Assembly: GCA_021781695.1 (NCBI GenBank)
Contig: JAJXWG010000029.1
Coordinates: 1-12,784 of the forward strand
Length of the DNA: 12,784 nt
Reading direction: 5' to 3'
Origin: Pseudomonadota bacterium
Lineage (GTDB): Bacteria; Pseudomonadota; Gammaproteobacteria; Burkholderiales; Gallionellaceae
Shown: positions 1 to 6,350 of the stretch, one piece after another
Layout: the number at the start of each line of letters is the position of its first letter
How positions within the stretch are numbered: position 1 is the first letter of the stretch
Program-made: the position numbers and the translations under genes
The notes under the pieces: generated by a model
Told to the model about the DNA's origin: nothing
The model's database searches: none
What the model saw: the letters and a program-made list of their open reading frames with translations, nothing else

Positions 1-295
1 TAAGGAAACGCTGATTGTCATCAGCTCCGATCTCTCGCACTATCTGCCTTATCCAGCCGCAAAGATCACTGATGAGAAAACCGTGCAGTCCATCCTTAAT
101 TTCGAACAGCCGATTTCCCATGAGCGCGCCTGTGGCGGCACCCCCATCAACGGATTGATGCTGGCAGCAAAGCATCATCATCTGACACCCCACCTGCTCG
201 ATCTTCGCAACTCGGGCGATACTGCAGGCATGCGCGATCATGTCGTGGGCTATGCCTCGCTTGCGTATACCGAGGACAGCCGTCATGTCCACTGA
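1..295 (+). CDS. AmmeMemoRadiSam system protein B (Memo family), C-terminal part
   Basis: This is the 3' end of a gene that begins before the window; the frame is open from base 2. Seen: an SSDLSHY motif at bases 23-43 and an ACGGTPI motif whose Cys codon lies at 131-133. Both match landmarks of the Memo family, whose fold resembles LigB-type extradiol dioxygenases. The Cys and His positions correspond to residues at the metal/active-site pocket of human MEMO1. Known: bacterial and archaeal Memo homologues occur beside AMMECR1 and a radical SAM enzyme, as here; their reaction is not established. The stop lies inside the next gene (11 bp overlap with the chosen AMMECR1 start), which fits one translationally coupled operon. 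The N-terminal metal-binding histidines cannot be checked because they lie upstream of the window. The product is probably cytosolic. Confidence 0.88.
   Translation, partial: KETLIVISSDLSHYLPYPAAKITDEKTVQSILNFEQPISHERACGGTPINGLMLAAKHHHLTPHLLDLRNSGDTAGMRDHVVGYASLAYTEDSRHVH
272..276 (+). promoter_or_regulatory. Ribosome binding site that decides the AMMECR1 start
   Basis: GAGGA lies 8 nt before the ATG at 285 and inside the end of the Memo-family gene. It favours 285 over the in-frame ATG at 240, which has no comparable purine-rich site. Confidence 0.6.
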
Positions 296-839
296 TCAGG
301 GAGAAACACTGTTGCCGATTGCAAGGGCTGCGATTGCCGGAGAACTGGGCATATCGTTTCCCGCTGACGAAGGCGCATCGTGGCTTAATGAGCCGGGCGC
401 CTGCTTTGTCACGCTCTTCCGTCAAGAACGGTTGCGCGGCTGCATCGGCTCGTTGCAGGCACACCGGTCGCTGCTTGCCGATCTCAAGAACAATGCAGTA
501 TCCGCAGCCTTCCTAGATCCGCGCTTCTCCCCCTTAAGCCGCGAAGAGTTTGTCGGCACAAGCATCGAAATTTCGCTGCTGGGCGAAGCAAAAGCGATGG
601 AGTTTCGCAGTGAAGCCGATGCGCTCTCAAAGCTCAGGCCCGGCAAAGATGGCGTGATATTCGAATTCTCCCGCTATCGCAGCACCTTTTTGCCGCAGGT
701 ATGGGAACAATTGCCCGAGCCTGAACAATTCATGGCTCACTTGAAACGCAAGGCCGGATTGCCGGAGGATTTTTGGCATGAACAAGTCAGGCTTGCGCGC
801 TATTCCGTCAGAAAGTACAGCGAATCCGAATACGCGTGA
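285..839 (+). CDS. AmmeMemoRadiSam system protein A (AMMECR1 domain)
   Basis: The product is a 184-residue protein covering a single AMMECR1 domain, the usual size for prokaryotic members. Seen: the family signature RGCIGSLQ at residues 51-58, and a C-terminal STFLPQVWEQLP block (about 133-144) followed by a FMAHLKRKAGL helix, both typical of AMMECR1. There is no signal peptide or membrane segment, so it is predicted cytosolic. The start at 285 was chosen because GAGGA at 272-276 sits 8 nt upstream and because family homology begins just after it. An in-frame ATG at 240 would add 15 residues with no family character and a long overlap with the Memo gene. Known: the domain's biochemical role is unresolved. 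It is encoded with Memo and radical SAM partners, and the pairing suggests a shared modification or small-molecule pathway. Confidence 0.92.
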   Translation: MSTDQGETLLPIARAAIAGELGISFPADEGASWLNEPGACFVTLFRQERLRGCIGSLQAHRSLLADLKNNAVSAAFLDPRFSPLSREEFVGTSIEISLLGEAKAMEFRSEADALSKLRPGKDGVIFEFSRYRSTFLPQVWEQLPEPEQFMAHLKRKAGLPEDFWHEQVRLARYSVRKYSESEYA

Positions 840-846
840 ATGCCAA

Positions 847-852
847 GAGGAG
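847..852 (+). promoter_or_regulatory. Ribosome binding site for the radical SAM gene
   Basis: GAGGAG is placed 7 nt before the ATG at 860. It is the strongest Shine-Dalgarno-like site I found in the window. It supports 860 rather than the GTG at 836, which overlaps the AMMECR1 stop. Confidence 0.65.
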
Positions 853-859
853 CAGCAAA

Positions 860-1948
860 ATGGACGAACCCATCAGCCTTGAAGAACGCTATCCCGCCAA
901 TTACTGGCACCCGCTTTCTGACGGCAGAATACAGTGCGACCTGTGCCCGCGCGACTGCAAACTGCATGAAGGCCAGCGCGGCGCCTGTTATGTGCGCGGG
1001 CGCGTAAACGATGCGATGGTGCTCACCACTTACGGCAGGTCCTCGGGTTTCTGCGTCGATCCCATCGAGAAAAAGCCGCTCAACCATTTTTATCCGGGCT
1101 CAAGCGTCCTGTCATTCGGCACGGCAGGCTGCAACCTTGCCTGCAAATTCTGCCAGAACTGGGATATCTCCAAGTCGCGCAGCTTTGACAAGCTGGCCGA
1201 CGAGGCAGGCCCCGAAGCGATCGCGCGCAGCGCCGAACACCTGGGCTGCAAGAGTGTGGCATTCACCTACAACGACCCTGTGATCTTTGCCGAATATGCG
1301 ATGGATGTTGCCGACGCATGCCATGCGCACGGCATCAAGACCGTGGCTGTGACCGCAGGTTACATACATGAAGCCGCGCGCCGCGATTTCTTTGCCAAGA
1401 TCGATGCCGCAAACGTGGACTTGAAGGGTTTCACAGACGAGTTTTACATCAAACAATGCGGCGCGCACCTTGAACCCGTGAAAGAAACACTCAAGTACCT
1501 GTGCAATGAAACCGATGTCTGGGTGGAGATCACCACGCTCCTGATCCCCGGCCTTAACGACAGCGATGAAGAGATCGCAGCTATGAGCGAGTGGATCAAA
1601 AATGAACTGGGCCGTGAAGTGCCGCTGCACTTCACCGCTTTCCATCCGGACTACAAGATGACGGACAGGCCCGCCACGCCAACCAGGACGCTGATAAAGG
1701 CAAGGGAAATCGCGCTGAAAACGGGATTATCCTATGTCTATACCGGCAACGTGCACAACATCGCGGGCGATACCACGCACTGCCCGACTTGCGGCAGCGA
1801 CCTGATCGTGCGCGACTGGTATGAGATCAAGCAGTACCGGCTCACCCGGGACGGCCATTGCCCTGACTGCCATACCGCCATTGCCGGTCATTTCGAATCT
1901 TTCAACAAGGCCTACGGCCGCCACCGCATGCGGGTGGTTCCATCCTAG
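860..1948 (+). CDS. AmmeMemoRadiSam system radical SAM enzyme
   Basis: The product is a 362-residue radical SAM protein related to pyruvate formate-lyase activating enzymes. Seen: the [4Fe-4S] motif CxxxCxxC in CNLACKFCQNW (Cys at residues 91, 95 and 98). An N-terminal Cys cluster, CDLCPRDC followed by GACYVR (about residues 26-45), is typical of this subfamily. A C-terminal zinc-ribbon-like pair, CPTC and CPDC (about 313-340), could bind an additional metal. Known: such enzymes use S-adenosylmethionine to form a 5'-deoxyadenosyl radical; this subfamily's substrate is unknown, and it co-occurs with Memo and AMMECR1. The preferred start gives a 20 bp gap after AMMECR1. A GTG at 836 (GTGA overlap, 370 residues) is the alternative. 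The stop codon overlaps that of the EAL remnant on the other strand within CTAG (1945-1948), leaving no room for an ordinary terminator. Confidence 0.93.
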   Translation: MDEPISLEERYPANYWHPLSDGRIQCDLCPRDCKLHEGQRGACYVRGRVNDAMVLTTYGRSSGFCVDPIEKKPLNHFYPGSSVLSFGTAGCNLACKFCQNWDISKSRSFDKLADEAGPEAIARSAEHLGCKSVAFTYNDPVIFAEYAMDVADACHAHGIKTVAVTAGYIHEAARRDFFAKIDAANVDLKGFTDEFYIKQCGAHLEPVKETLKYLCNETDVWVEITTLLIPGLNDSDEEIAAMSEWIKNELGREVPLHFTAFHPDYKMTDRPATPTRTLIKAREIALKTGLSYVYTGNVHNIAGDTTHCPTCGSDLIVRDWYEIKQYRLTRDGHCPDCHTAIAGHFESFNKAYGRHRMRVVPS

Positions 1949-2163
1949 CTGCTTTTGGACAACAGTTGCTCGAACGCTTCGAGCGGCACGGGCTTGCTGA
2001 ACAGATACCCCTGAAAAGCATGGCAGCTGCGTTCTTCAAGGAACTCAAGCTGTGCCTCGGTTTCCACGCCCTCAGCGATAACGCCAAGCCCTAATGCCTT
2101 GGTCATCGCGATCACGGTCTGCACGATGGTCGCATCGTTGGAATCGGTCGTAATATCGCGCAA
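1945..2163 (-). pseudogene. Remnant of an EAL-domain gene (C-terminal end only)
   Basis: About 71 codons match the last 70 residues of the intact GGDEF-EAL protein encoded at 6351-8990. Aligned by eye, roughly three quarters of residues are identical, including AEGVET and AFQGYLFSKPVPLE. Everything upstream is missing: the EAL/EVL motif, the catalytic Asn, Glu and Asp residues, DDFGTGYSS and the catalytic Lys. Homology stops at the RDITTD block. Two codons upstream of the TTG at 2163 there is an in-frame TAA, after which AT-rich non-coding sequence begins. I see no start signal. It cannot be a working phosphodiesterase. It is best read as the 3' stump of a GGDEF-EAL or EAL gene that once faced the radical SAM gene tail-to-tail. 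A short expressed peptide is possible but unsupported. Confidence 0.85.
1982..2007. repeat. Direct repeat copy 1 (in EAL remnant)
   Basis: These 26 bp are identical to 6385-6410 and in the same orientation. They encode the LFSKPVPL region of the EAL C-terminus. The identity reflects paralogy of a conserved protein segment, since flanking bases differ. The two copies bracket the histidine kinase and HD-GYP genes about 4.4 kb apart. Confidence 0.85.
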
Positions 2164-2220
2164 GATTTAAACCAAAAAATGCGATAATATTAATATTGTT
2201 TTTAATAAAATGGCACCTGC
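2164..2220. promoter_or_regulatory. AT-rich spacer with probable promoter of the kinase/HD-GYP operon
   Basis: This is the only intergenic stretch in the window and is far richer in A+T than its surroundings. Seen: an extended -10 element TGCGATAAT at 2180-2188 (5 of 6 to TATAAT with the upstream TG). There is no convincing -35 at the right distance. A perfect 12 bp palindrome AATATTAATATT (2186-2197) overlaps the -10 region. Transcription from here would give a leader of roughly 25 nt, too short for a riboswitch. The AT-rich tract begins exactly where the EAL remnant ends, so it also marks a rearrangement joint. No clear Shine-Dalgarno site precedes the ATG at 2221. Confidence 0.5.
2186..2197. 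repeat. 12 bp perfect palindrome in the promoter spacer
   Basis: AATATTAATATT reads the same on both strands and overlaps the predicted -10 region. It could be an operator for a dimeric regulator, or a chance result of the A+T-rich composition. I do not recognise it as the site of a known regulator. Confidence 0.3.
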
Positions 2221-5200
2221 ATGACACTACGATCTTCCGATGCGCCGACGCAAGACCTGGGAATACCTGATGCGCATCGCTCTCCCCTGGTCTATCTGCT
2301 GGAGGAAGACATAGCGCTGGTCACAGACCTAGCCGCCCATGGCTACCGGACTCAAACAATCCCCTCTGCCGACGGACTCCTGGCCGCCTATGCGGCCGGG
2401 GAACGTCCTGACGTTGTGGTGATGGCCCTGCATTTGTCCAATGAGCGCGTGCTGGCTGAAATCAGGTCCCATGACACATGCCTCGTGTTCATAGTGCAGG
2501 ACGACATGGCAGAACAGGTTATGGCCTTACGCAAAGGCGCCTGCAACTATCTGACAAGGCCGCTGGATGCCCACAAACTGACCCCTCTTCTGGACAACCT
2601 CACACATAGGCCGCCCGTACCACCCTATCGCGTGCTGCTGATAGCCTGCGATGACCTTGCAGCCAAGGCGCTGCAATCGGCCGGCATCACGGTCCATGTA
2701 TCGCTGGATGACCCTGTGGCAGCGCTCGGTGCAGTGGAACATTTTGCGCCCGATGTCGTGCTGATCGACCTGGATGAACCGGAAGCAAAAGGCCCGGCGA
2801 TCGCTGCGATACTGCGCGAGCGGGATGCACAGATTCCGATCCTGCTCTCCTCGGACGACAGTGCTTATCAACAGACCGCGCGCAGGCTTGACTGCGATGC
2901 ACTACTGCTCAAGCCGCTGCCGTTTGACCAGCTCACCGTCATCGTCGCTGCCAGGGCAAAAAGTTCCAGGCAAAAGAAGACGGCATTGACGCGCCTCACG
3001 AATACGCTCTATGAACGGGAACGCGAGCATATGGCGTTAAACCAGCACGCGATCGTCAGCATCGCCGACCGCAGAGGCAACATCACCTATGTCAACGACA
3101 AGTTCAGCGAGATCAGCGGATATACCAGAGACGAACTTTTAGGACACAACCATCGCCTGTTAAAGTCCTTCAAACATCCGCCGGAATTCTACCGTGATCT
3201 GTGGTCCACCATTGCTGGTGGCAAGCTCTGGCAGGGCGAAATCTGCAACCGGCGCCGCGATGGCAGCCTGTACTGGGTCGAATCAACCATCACCCCCTTC
3301 ATGGACAGCTCTGGCAAGCCTTACCAGTACGTCTCGATACGCACCGACATCACGCACGTGAAGGCAGCCGAAATCGCCCTTGAACACCACAAGGAAAGAC
3401 TGCGCCGCGGCCAGCATTTCGCCAACATCGGCACCTGGGACTGGAACATTCTGACCGGAGAGCTTTACTGGACGGAGCGCATCGCTCCGCTGTTCGGCTA
3501 TCCCGCAGGCGATCTTGAGACCTCCTACGAGAATTTCCTTGCTGCAATCCATCCGGACGACCGCGAGTCCGTGGTCAATGCGGTCAATGCCTGCATAGAA
3601 CGGAACGTACCCTACGAGGTCGAACACCGCGTGGTGTGGCCGGACGGCACGGTACGCTGGCTGCTTGAAAAAGGTGCTGTGGTGCGCGACGAGGCCGGCA
3701 AACCCATACAGATGCTGGGCGTCGTGCAGGACATCGACGAGCGCAAGCAGATTGAAGCGGCATTGATCGAACGCGACCGGCAACTGCAGAAGGCGCAGAA
3801 GCTTGCGCATATCGGCAACTGGTCGGCGGATCTCGTCACCGGAGAACTTGCCTGGTCTGATGAAATCTACCGCATATTCGGCCATAAACCCGGAAGCTTC
3901 CAGCCCACCGTCGGCGTTTTCCAGAATGCAGTGCACCCTGATGACCGGGAGAAAGTGCGCGAGAGCGAAGCGCTAGCTGCAAAGACCGGATTGCACGATG
4001 TGGTGCACCGCATCGTGCGGCCGGACGGCACGGTGCGCCATGTGCATGAGCTTGCGCGTGCAAAAACCGATGCATCAGGAAAACTGCTGAACCTGATCGG
4101 CACCGTGCAGGATGTCACCACGCAGATGGAAGATGAAGATGCGTTGATTGCCGCACGCGATGAGGCCGACCGCGCAAACCAGGCCAAGTCGGAGTTTCTC
4201 TCCAGCATGAGCCATGAACTGCGCACGCCGATGAATGCCATTCTGGGCTTTGCGCAGCTTTTGCAATACGACGAAAAGCTGTCGGAAGAAAACATGGACA
4301 GCGTGCATGAAATCCTGAAGGCGGGCGAGCACCTCCTGACGCTCATCAATGAAGTGCTGGATCTGGCCAAGATCGAATCCGGCCATATTGACCTGTCGCT
4401 GGAACCCGTGGAAGTCTGTCCCGTCGTCGAGGAATGCCTGAGTCTTGTGAGAACGCTCGCCGACAAGCGCGGCATCAAACTTTCTCATGCCGGCCTTGCC
4501 GGCATCGCGGTTAGGGCTGACCGCATGCGCCTGAAGCAGGCATTGCTCAACCTGCTGTCCAACGCGATCAAATACAACAATGAGGACGGCAGTGTCAGGA
4601 TTGAAGTGCATCCAAGGACGGATGACCGCCTGCACATCCGGGTGACGGATACGGGGCCGGGCATTTCCGAAGCGCGCCAGGCGGAGCTGTTTGAACCCTT
4701 CAACCGCCTCGATGCGGCAAGCAGCATCGAAGGAACCGGCATCGGGCTTACCATCACAAGGCGCATTGTCGAGATGATGGGCGGCACGGTCGAAGTCGAA
4801 AGCAAGCATGGAGAAGGCAGCACCTTCTGGATAGCACTGCCGATCGCGACCATGGCTGATCAAAAAAAACAGGGCCAGCCTGCAATCCAGAACATTGCCC
4901 CGGCACATGGCCTGCTTCACACCGTTCTCTACATCGAGGACAATCCGTCCAACCTGAAACTGGTCGCACAGCTATTGGGGCAACGCAAACACATTCATAT
5001 GCTCACAACCCACCTGCCCGAGCTTGGCATCGAGCTTGCGAAATCGCGCAAGCCGGATCTAATCCTTCTCGACATCAACATGCCCGGCATGAATGGCTAC
5101 GAGCTCTTGAAAGCGCTCAAGGCAGACGGAAACCTGAAAGACATACCGGTCATCGCGCTGACCGCGAACGCAATGCCCCGCGACGCCGCGCGCGTCATCG

Positions 5201-5289
5201 CGGCAGGCTTTTCCGCCTATCTCACCAAACCGATTAATGTGGCCGAATTCTTCGGCACGGTTGATCGATACCTTTCGGGCGATGCATGA
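2221..5289 (+). CDS. Hybrid sensor histidine kinase (pseudoREC-REC-PAS-PAS-PAS-HisKA-HATPase-REC)
   Basis: The product is a 1022-residue soluble sensor kinase with no membrane segment. Domains in order: a degenerate receiver (about 22-128) with Ala69 where the phospho-Asp belongs and Arg in place of the conserved Lys in YLTRP; a second receiver (136-245) with Asp183 and Lys231 kept; PAS domains at about 262-385, 398-510 and 528-637, the last two clearly similar (HPDDRE, PDGTVR in both). HisKA carries SHELRTP with phospho-acceptor His665. The HATPase keeps its N box (NAIKY, from 781), DTGPGI (810-815) and GTGIGL (838-843). A C-terminal receiver has Asp951, Thr981 and Lys1003. It should autophosphorylate in response to cytosolic cues and feed the HD-GYP regulator encoded immediately downstream (ATGA overlap). 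The start at 2221 is the first possible: an in-frame TAA lies at 2206-2208. Its ribosome site is weak. The PAS ligands are unknown. Confidence 0.93.
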   Translation: MTLRSSDAPTQDLGIPDAHRSPLVYLLEEDIALVTDLAAHGYRTQTIPSADGLLAAYAAGERPDVVVMALHLSNERVLAEIRSHDTCLVFIVQDDMAEQVMALRKGACNYLTRPLDAHKLTPLLDNLTHRPPVPPYRVLLIACDDLAAKALQSAGITVHVSLDDPVAALGAVEHFAPDVVLIDLDEPEAKGPAIAAILRERDAQIPILLSSDDSAYQQTARRLDCDALLLKPLPFDQLTVIVAARAKSSRQKKTALTRLTNTLYEREREHMALNQHAIVSIADRRGNITYVNDKFSEISGYTRDELLGHNHRLLKSFKHPPEFYRDLWSTIAGGKLWQGEICNRRRDGSLYWVESTITPFMDSSGKPYQYVSIRTDITHVKAAEIALEHHKERLRRGQHFANIGTWDWNILTGELYWTERIAPLFGYPAGDLETSYENFLAAIHPDDRESVVNAVNACIERNVPYEVEHRVVWPDGTVRWLLEKGAVVRDEAGKPIQMLGVVQDIDERKQIEAALIERDRQLQKAQKLAHIGNWSADLVTGELAWSDEIYRIFGHKPGSFQPTVGVFQNAVHPDDREKVRESEALAAKTGLHDVVHRIVRPDGTVRHVHELARAKTDASGKLLNLIGTVQDVTTQMEDEDALIAARDEADRANQAKSEFLSSMSHELRTPMNAILGFAQLLQYDEKLSEENMDSVHEILKAGEHLLTLINEVLDLAKIESGHIDLSLEPVEVCPVVEECLSLVRTLADKRGIKLSHAGLAGIAVRADRMRLKQALLNLLSNAIKYNNEDGSVRIEVHPRTDDRLHIRVTDTGPGISEARQAELFEPFNRLDAASSIEGTGIGLTITRRIVEMMGGTVEVESKHGEGSTFWIALPIATMADQKKQGQPAIQNIAPAHGLLHTVLYIEDNPSNLKLVAQLLGQRKHIHMLTTHLPELGIELAKSRKPDLILLDINMPGMNGYELLKALKADGNLKDIPVIALTANAMPRDAARVIAAGFSAYLTKPINVAEFFGTVDRYLSGDA

Positions 5290-6350
5290 ACCAGGACATC
5301 ATGAAGACAGCGCGCATACTCATCGTCGACGACGAGCCTGCCAACTTGAAGCTTCTCGAAAAACTGCTCAATGTACACGGCTATCAGAACATCGACCCGG
5401 TGAATGATCCGCGCGAAGTCATCGCGCACTATCAGGGACTGCGGCCCGACCTCATCCTGCTCGACATCAACATGCCGTACCTGGACGGCTATCAGGTGAT
5501 GGAACTGTTGAAGGCGTTGAATGACCCACTCTTGCCGCCCATCGTGATACTCACCGCCCAGCACGACAAGAGCTATCTGCTGCGCGCGCTTTCAGCAGGC
5601 GCTCGCGATTTTGTCACCAAGCCGCTCGATACCAGCGAATTGTTGATGCGCGTGCGCAACCTGCTGGATGCACAGCTTGCGCACCGCATGATGCACGACC
5701 AGAAAAAGGTCCTGGAAGAAATCGTTCAAGCACGCACCGAAGAGCTGCGCCGCACCCGCCTGCAGGTGGTGCAGCGCCTGGGGATGGCCGCGGAATATCG
5801 CGACGAGGAAACCGGCAGCCACATCCTGCGCATGAGCCATATGTCAGCGCTGCTTGCGCGCTCCATCGGCTGGAGTCCGGCTGCATGCGAACTGATGCTG
5901 CATGCAAGCCCGATGCACGACATCGGCAAGATCGGCATTCCCGATGCTGTCCTGCTAAAACCCGGAAGATTCGAGCAGCACGAATGGGAGATCATGAAGA
6001 CGCATGCTGAAATCGGCGGAAAACTGCTGGCAGGCGACGATTCGGATCTGTTGCGCATGGCACGCGAGATCGCACTGACACACCATGAAAAATGGGACGG
6101 CAGCGGCTATCCCGAAGGTCTCTCCGGCGAGGCGATCCCGATGGCCGGGCGAATCGCTGCTCTGGCAGATGTGTTCGATGCGCTGACCTCGGTGCGTCCC
6201 TACAAGAAGGCATGGCCTATCGAGGATGCGGTGAACATGATCAGGGAGAACCGCGGCAAGCACTTCGATCCCATGCTGGTCGATGCATTCCTGCATAACT
6301 TTCCGGAAATCCTGGAAATTCGCAGCCGCTTTGACGAGTCGGCAGCCTGA
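5286..6350 (+). CDS. REC-HD-GYP response regulator, predicted c-di-GMP phosphodiesterase
   Basis: This is a 354-residue protein of the usual RpfG-like size. Seen: a receiver domain (about 8-125) with Asp15/Asp16, phospho-acceptor Asp60, Thr90 and Lys112, then a helical linker (130-165) likely to form a coiled coil. The HD-GYP domain (about 165-345) carries ETGSH (175-179), the HD pair His211-Asp212, HHEKWDGSGYP (266-276) and the Asp-Arg-Pro-type VRPYKKAW segment. All key metal and signature residues are present, so it should hydrolyse c-di-GMP with a bi- or trinuclear metal centre. It overlaps the hybrid kinase by 4 bp (ATGA), indicating translational coupling and a cognate pair. An alternative start at Met6 (5301) would lose nothing important. 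Its stop codon directly touches that of the convergent GGDEF-EAL gene. No HPt gene is nearby, so phosphate probably comes straight from the kinase's HisKA His. Confidence 0.94.
   Translation: MNQDIMKTARILIVDDEPANLKLLEKLLNVHGYQNIDPVNDPREVIAHYQGLRPDLILLDINMPYLDGYQVMELLKALNDPLLPPIVILTAQHDKSYLLRALSAGARDFVTKPLDTSELLMRVRNLLDAQLAHRMMHDQKKVLEEIVQARTEELRRTRLQVVQRLGMAAEYRDEETGSHILRMSHMSALLARSIGWSPAACELMLHASPMHDIGKIGIPDAVLLKPGRFEQHEWEIMKTHAEIGGKLLAGDDSDLLRMAREIALTHHEKWDGSGYPEGLSGEAIPMAGRIAALADVFDALTSVRPYKKAWPIEDAVNMIRENRGKHFDPMLVDAFLHNFPEILEIRSRFDESAA

Noticed and set aside
240..284. Upstream ATG start for the AMMECR1 gene
   Set aside because: The extra 15 residues have no family character, and GAGGA at 272-276 fits the ATG at 285.
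836..859. GTG start for the radical SAM gene overlapping the AMMECR1 stop
   Set aside because: It is possible through translational coupling, but the ATG at 860 has a much better ribosome binding site; kept only as an alternative.
1112..1645. - strand open frame (177 codons) opposite the radical SAM gene
   Set aside because: It is a shadow of a strongly conserved coding frame, and nothing in it resembles a known protein.
2154..2203. Hairpin plus T-run as an intrinsic terminator after the radical SAM gene
   Set aside because: The stem is only 6 bp with a 21 nt loop, and the T-run does not follow directly; it is also more than 200 bp past the stop.
4862..4869. Run of eight A as a slippage or phase-variation site in the kinase linker
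   Set aside because: Eight A is short, the frame is intact on both sides, and a slip would only remove the last receiver; there is no supporting structure downstream.
4075..4920. Long - strand open frame (281 codons) opposite the hybrid kinase
   Set aside because: It is antisense to the HisKA/HATPase region, has no domain signature or start signal, and is explained as a shadow frame.
4852..5289. Internal start producing a separate C-terminal receiver protein
   Set aside because: There is an ATG (Met878) just before the linker, but no Shine-Dalgarno-like sequence precedes it.
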